From Verrucomicrobiota bacterium (GTDB lineage: Bacteria; Verrucomicrobiota; Verrucomicrobiia; Opitutales; Seribacteraceae), in contig JACNJI010000312.1 in NCBI GenBank assembly GCA_014382645.1, positions 1-11,673 on the forward strand: a DNA stretch of 11,673 bases, in the 5' to 3' direction. A model generated the notes under the pieces. The model ran no database searches and was not told where the DNA came from. It was given only the letters and a program-made list of their open reading frames with translations. Every line of letters starts with the position of its first letter. Positions within the stretch are counted from its first letter, which is position 1. This document shows, one piece after another, positions 8,220-11,673 of the stretch. Made by a program: the position numbers and the translations under genes.

Positions 8220-9455
8220 TTATTTTTTGCTTGGGTTCTCGAACCAGATCACGCCCCATCCACCGTTCTCCTCGGTGGTGACGACATCGAAGTCCCCGTC
8301 GCCGTCGAGATCACCGAGCCAGGCATTGTCCATCTTCTTGCGGGTCTTGGAACCGGGTAGGGATACGGGGACGGCCTTCCAGTTTTTCGCTTCCATGGGA
8401 TCACCCGAATAGGTCGTGGTCCAGATGTCGCCCTGCTTGGGGATGACCAGAATTTCGTTCTTCGCCGGATCCCCGTCGAGGTCCGTCACGACCACGCCCT
8501 TGGGGAAGTTGCCACTGGGTTGGTCGATGATGATTTCCTTGTATTCAGGTACGCCGCTCCGGTTGGTTCGAATGAGGACGATGAGCTTGCGGGCAAGTTT
8601 GCCGAGGCTGCCACCGGTAATGACGAAGTCCTCGATCTTGTCCCCGTTGACATCCCCCATGGTCATGAACATGGGCTCGTGGTGAGTGTGCAGGGTCTTG
8701 CGTTTCCATGGACCGGTTACCTTGTCTTTGCCCGGGTTGACGTACCAGCAGATCTCGCGTCCACGGTCGGGCACGACCATGTCCATGTCACCGTCCCCGT
8801 CAAGATCGCGCATGATGCAGTTCATGGGCCAACGATTCTTGCCCATGACGTGCTTTGTCCAGTTCTTCGCGTTATGCTTATCTGCCTTGGGCTGCCTGTA
8901 CCATTCCTGGGAACCGACGATTAGGTCGTTGAGACCGTCGCCGTCTACATCGGTTACGGTGGGTACTCGACGCTCGTAGTCGAAGAGCGTCATCTTGTTC
9001 CAAGCGGAGGCATCCTTGAGCTTGTCTTTACCCGGGTTGAAATAGACCCAACCCCCGTTGGCGACGTAATCGAGGTCACCGTCGCCATCGAGGTCCCCGA
9101 TGCCGGAGTCTTCGCACTTCCCATGTTTGAACTCGATGAAATCCGTCCATGGGCGCCTGACCTTCTTTGGTCCTGGATTGAAATAGAGTCTGCTGTACTT
9201 TCCTTCCTCGAAGTTGACGAACAGGTCATGGTGTCCGTCCTTGTCCCAGTCATGGATGTTGATGCCATCCGGTCCGTGATCCCTCGGGTCGGCTTGCACG
9301 ACGTGACAACGCCAGCCGCTAGGTCCGGGTTTGCCGACGTACTGCTTCCAAGCGTCTTTCTTTTCGGCAAGTTTTTCTTTGGCAAATACCGTTCCAATAG
9401 CGAACATGCTAGTGACTACGATACCTGCACACCTGATAACATCTCTTCGATTCAT
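8220..9455 (-). CDS. Exported FG-GAP/VCBS-type repeat protein (beta-propeller, calcium motifs)
   Basis: A 411-residue protein whose N-terminus (MNRRDVIRCAG, hydrophobic to GTVFA at 25) fits a Tat signal peptide with a twin-arginine NRRDVI motif, suggesting export in folded form. Seven Asp-rich D.D.DG..D-type loops recur about every 45-55 residues: 69-77, 121-129, 169-177, 217-225, 268-276, 325-334 (degenerate, DLDGDPAKNE) and 382-390. Seven repeats with this spacing match a seven-bladed FG-GAP (integrin-alpha-like) beta-propeller with a calcium in each blade. Phrases of the YFNPG/WYVNPG/WFENP type recur in several blades. Such proteins are common in planctomycetes and verrucomicrobia and usually serve binding or adhesion; no catalytic motif is visible. 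The ATG at 9455 has a weak GAGAAG ribosome site upstream. First gene of a tight pair with the EF-hand gene, facing the sulfatase locus across a 165-bp divergent spacer. Confidence 0.93.
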   Translation of the reverse strand: MNRRDVIRCAGIVVTSMFAIGTVFAKEKLAEKKDAWKQYVGKPGPSGWRCHVVQADPRDHGPDGINIHDWDKDGHHDLFVNFEEGKYSRLYFNPGPKKVRRPWTDFIEFKHGKCEDSGIGDLDGDGDLDYVANGGWVYFNPGKDKLKDASAWNKMTLFDYERRVPTVTDVDGDGLNDLIVGSQEWYRQPKADKHNAKNWTKHVMGKNRWPMNCIMRDLDGDGDMDMVVPDRGREICWYVNPGKDKVTGPWKRKTLHTHHEPMFMTMGDVNGDKIEDFVITGGSLGKLARKLIVLIRTNRSGVPEYKEIIIDQPSGNFPKGVVVTDLDGDPAKNEILVIPKQGDIWTTTYSGDPMEAKNWKAVPVSLPGSKTRKKMDNAWLGDLDGDGDFDVVTTEENGGWGVIWFENPSKK

Positions 9456-9467
9456 ATTATTCTTCTC

Positions 9468-9495
9468 AGTATGCTTCGCACTCTTCGTTCTTCAA
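9468..9495 (-). promoter_or_regulatory. Possible promoter for the FG-GAP/EF-hand pair
   Basis: On the minus strand TTGAAG (9490-9495) and CATACT (9468-9473) are 16 bp apart, each matching four of six positions of the sigma-70 consensus. The -35 part overlaps the left arm of the 9489-9514 inverted repeat, so a regulator bound there would interfere. The implied leader is only a few bases long, which lowers confidence. Confidence 0.25.
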
Positions 9496-9514
9496 GTAAT
9501 TCTTGGCTTGAAGA
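9489..9514. repeat. Perfect 8-bp inverted repeat, candidate operator
   Basis: TCTTCAAG (9489-9496) and CTTGAAGA (9507-9514) are perfect inverse complements separated by 10 bp, so arm centres are 18 bp apart, close to two helical turns. It lies in the divergent spacer between the FG-GAP gene and the sulfatase locus. Geometry suits a dimeric regulator site. It has no T-run and sits far from any gene end, so a terminator is unlikely. Confidence 0.4.
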
Positions 9515-9539
9515 CAATGTATTCGTTCGATGGTTGAAA

Positions 9540-9553
9540 GACTTATTCAAGTC
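9540..9553. repeat. Short inverted repeat sharing the TTCAAG core
   Basis: GACTT-ATTC-AAGTC (5-bp perfect arms, 4-bp centre) contains TTCAAG at 9546-9551, the same core as the larger repeat 50 bp away. It could be a second half-strength operator in the divergent spacer. A 5-bp arm alone is not significant. Confidence 0.25.
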
Positions 9554-9580
9554 AAGAGCTTGGCCAGCCGTTTGATTCGC

Positions 9581-9610
9581 TCGACTCTTACTGCTAATTA
9601 AAGTTCTAAT
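9581..9610 (+). promoter_or_regulatory. Possible promoter for the sulfatase locus
   Basis: TCGACT (9581-9586) and TCTAAT (9605-9610) lie 18 bp apart and match four and five of six sigma-70 consensus positions. The ATG at 9621 is 10 bp beyond the -10 box, so the leader would be very short, and no Shine-Dalgarno precedes the ATG. The spacer 9456-9620 has no gene. Confidence 0.3.
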
Positions 9611-9620
9611 CGATTTTCAT

Positions 9621-10765
9621 ATGAAGTCGGTCACAATGCTATCTTGTTGTATTTGCTCTTTTGCTTTTCAGGATCAAGCCGTCTTTGCGGTCTCGCGACT
9701 CAATGTCCTGTTCATTGCGATCGACGACTTGAGGCCGGAGCTAGGATGTTATGGTTCGCCCATTGCGAAGTCACCTGTACTCGATGCGCTTGCTGCTGAT
9801 GGATTGCGTTTCAACCGGGCCTATTGTCAGTAAGCCATTTGCAGTCCTTCGCGAGCCAGCTTGATGACCGGAGCTAGGCCCGATACTATCCGCGTAGTCG
9901 AGAACACGGCCTATTTCCGAGAACTTAATCCGGTTATCGCAACCTTGCCCCAGCACTTCATCGCTAATGGTTACGAGGCTGTATATTGCGGGAAAATCTA
10001 TCATGCCCGTATGACGGACAACGAGCATTCCTGGAGCCGCAAGCCTTCCTTCAATCGTTGTCCGGTTAAGAGGAAGTGGTTGCCCGGGAACTATGCTCTG
10101 CCGGAAAACCAGAAACTTTGGTCCGCAAACAAGGAGAAGATGCTCACCAAATACGGTAAAGAAGGCTCGGGAGGGCTGATCCATGGACCGGCGTCCGCTG
10201 ACGTTCCCGACCATGCCTATGAGGACGGGTACCCGAGTGGCGATCGCCACCTTGAAGGATCATCTGGAAACAAAGCCCAAGCAACCTCTTTTCCTCGCCC
10301 TTGGTTTTACCAAGCCCCACCTCGATTTCATCGCCCCCAAAAAATACTGGGACCTTTACGACCCAAAGGCAATCCAGTTGGCTATGCAAACCAAGGGACC
10401 AATGGGTGGGGCGGCGACCGGTTTGCATGCTTCCTTCGAGTTGCGCACCCGGCATGGTATTCCCAAGAAGGGCCCCATCGGGCCGGAATTGGCCAAGACC
10501 CTTCTTCACGGCTATTATGCCTGCGTCAGTTATGTTGACGCCCAGATCGGCTTGATGCTGGAAGCCTTGAATGAGGCCGGTATCCGGGAAAACACAGTGA
10601 TCGTAGTCTGGGGTGACCATGGTTGGCATCTCGGAGACATGGGCATATGGGGCAAGGCGACCAACTACGATATTGCTACTCGCGTACCCCTAATAATTTG
10701 GACACCCGACATGAAGGTTCGCGGTAAGCCTACCAATGGACTGGTGGAGCTAGTCGATATGTACC
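9621..10765 (+). pseudogene. Iduronate-2-sulfatase-like gene, inactivated by a nonsense codon, a frameshift and loss of its C-terminus
   Basis: The ATG at 9621 opens a signal peptide (cleavage near VFA, residue 23), then the type I sulfatase start [17 protein letters not shown] with metal-binding Asp35-Asp36. Codon 71 (9831-9833) is TAA where this family usually has a second Gln of a CQQ pair. The same frame continues at once with AICSPSRASLMTG, whose Cys at 9840-9842 is the formylglycine precursor of the C-x-P-S-R signature. The frame then runs through SWSRKPSFN and YALPENQK to DHAYEDG, where a +1 shift at about 10227-10235 moves the coding to VAIATLKDHLETKPKQPLF. From there come GFTKPHL, APKKYWDLYD, HGYYACVSYVDAQIG, WGDHGWHLGDMG (metal-binding Asp-His), GKATN and LVELVDMYP, all in the usual family order. 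The normal C-terminal 100 or so residues are absent, and a different sulfatase starts within about 25 bp. As read, translation would give a 70-residue exported fragment. Sequencing error could explain one lesion but hardly all three. Confidence 0.88.
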
Positions 10766-11673
10766 CACCGAAGCGATCGAGACTTCAGCAACACGGCCCT
10801 TATCGGGGAAATCCTTAAGCCAGCGAGGTATCGAACTTGGTGGTCCGGTAAACACCATGCGAGCTTCAATCCGCACGAGCGGGGGTTCGATCAATTTTCA
10901 GGATTTCTCGGAGGAGCGATCAACTTTTGGAATCCCGGAGACAAGGCAAGACAGGGCGAGGATGCCCCGGGTTGGGGGGCGGTCTACACCTGGGCATTTG
11001 ATAACAAATGGGTAAAGCCTTACCTTCCCCCCAAGGGTTTTTATGCGACCGATGCCTTTACCGATTGGGGCTTGGAATGGCTGGACGAAAAAGAGAGTAC
11101 GGCTGACCCCTTCTTTATTTATTTGGCCTATAACGCGCCACACTGTGCCGCTCCATGCCCATCCCGATGACATCGCAAAGTACAAAGGAGTTTATGACTC
11201 GGGTTACGAAGCTATTCGGAAAGCTCGATACGAAAGACAGTTAGCGATCGGTTTGTTTAACGAAGTGGTGACTCCCCTGAGTGAACCGGAACCCAAGCCA
11301 TGGACAACTCTATCTTCAAAAGAAAGAGACGAGGAAGCCCTGCGCATGGAAATTCATGCCGCCATGGTTGATCGATTGGATCAAAATGTCGGGCGTTTGC
11401 TCGGTAAGTTGCGTGAACTCGGAAAACTGGAAAATACATTGATCATCTTCTTGGTCGACAACGGAGCCAGTCACGAGAGGCCTAAAAGAGGAAAGAAAGA
11501 CCCCGCTTCTACATGGGGAAGCGTGGGTTCCTTTGAAGCCATCGGGCAATCATGGGCGAATGCCACCAATAGCCCGTTCAAAAAGTGGAAGGTGCAAGGA
11601 ATGAAGGGAGGAATATGCACGCCCGTGATTGCGCATTGGCCCAACGGCATTAAGGTTCCCAAAAAATCGATTT
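10766..11673 (+). pseudogene. Arylsulfatase fragment lacking its N-terminus, with a +1 frameshift; continues past the window
   Basis: Recognisable coding begins near 10784-10790 with NTALIGEILKPARYRTWWSG, which is internal to arylsulfatases: the LAEVLKPAGYRT-type helix followed by GKHH, the counterpart of the catalytic Lys-His. ERGFDQFSGFLGGAINFWNPG, FYATDAFTDWGLEWL and PFFIYLAYNAPH follow in the same frame (frame 2 of the window). At 11144-11147 the bases TGTG replace the TGG expected for the HWPLHA motif, and reading resumes one frame on with PLHAHPDDIAKYKG, YDSGYEAIRKARYERQ, AAMVDRLDQNVGRLL, TLIIFLVDNGASHE, and KGGICTPVIAHWPNG at the edge. This is the order of a common planctomycete/verrucomicrobial arylsulfatase. 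The N-terminal ~100 residues, with both metal-binding Asp and the C-x-P-S-R active site, are missing, so even without the frameshift it could not be an active sulfatase. The frame after 11148 stays open to the edge, consistent with fairly recent decay. Confidence 0.85.

Noticed and set aside
9831..9833. Programmed readthrough or genetic recoding of TAA.
   Set aside because: All other genes in the window use TAA or similar stops normally (for example at 1525, 5138 and 8220), and the locus carries other disabling lesions, so ordinary mutation is far likelier.
9861..10538. Restart at the ATG at 9861 giving a functional shortened sulfatase.
   Set aside because: The ATG lies inside the active-site signature, after the catalytic Cys, and the frame is lost again at about 10230, so no active enzyme could result.
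10183..10818. Frame 1 segment read as a separate gene of 211 codons.
   Set aside because: Its first ~17 codons overlap, out of frame, a segment coding for the sulfatase, and family homology begins only after the frameshift. It is the middle of the first sulfatase, not a gene of its own.
9621..11673. A genuine bifunctional two-sulfatase fusion protein.
   Set aside because: The second half lacks its own active-site region, the first lacks its C-terminus, and the join is out of frame.
1..11673. CRISPR arrays, tRNA or rRNA genes, insertion-sequence ends, attachment sites.
   Set aside because: Reading both strands showed no regularly spaced repeats, no cloverleaf-like or rRNA core sequence, and no transposase or terminal inverted repeats.

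Overview
The window looks like chromosomal DNA from a Planctomycetes/Verrucomicrobia-type bacterium (PVC group). The evidence is indirect: a DUF1501 protein, secreted NIPSNAP-domain proteins, a large two-domain secreted alpha/beta hydrolase, EF-hand and FG-GAP calcium-motif proteins, type I sulfatases, and mostly weak or absent Shine-Dalgarno sequences. Nearly every protein carries an export signal, so the region is devoted to the cell envelope or periplasm. No tRNA, rRNA, CRISPR array, transposase or phage gene was seen.

Layout. (1) 1-1415, plus strand: 3' portion of a DUF1501 gene, cut by the window edge, ending at a hairpin/T-run region (1430-1482) that faces the convergent minus-strand genes. 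(2) 1525-9455, minus strand, read right to left: an FG-GAP repeat protein and a six-EF-hand protein (7 bp apart), a secreted acetyl-xylan-esterase-like alpha/beta hydrolase, a small beta-barrel-like protein, a secreted double-NIPSNAP protein, and, 28 bp beyond it, a large protein ending in two NIPSNAP domains. These form at least two tight pairs and perhaps three transcription units. (3) 9456-9620: divergent spacer with two TTCAAG/CTTGAA inverted repeats and possible promoters in both directions. (4) 9621-11673, plus strand: a wrecked sulfatase locus. The first half reads as an iduronate-2-sulfatase-type enzyme with a stop codon three codons before its catalytic cysteine and a +1 frameshift. 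It passes without its own C-terminus into the middle and C-terminal part of a different arylsulfatase, which has another +1 frameshift and runs off the window.

How it may fit together. The esterase, the sulfatase remains and the calcium-motif proteins suggest a past or present role in breaking down a sulfated, acylated polysaccharide, with sulfatase activity at this locus since lost. That is inference. The two most distinctive observations are the chimeric sulfatase pseudogene and the neighbouring NIPSNAP genes, whose homologous domains are in swapped order, one pair being fused to an unassigned N-terminal region of about 460 residues. I found no convincing new defence, mobile or RNA-based system.
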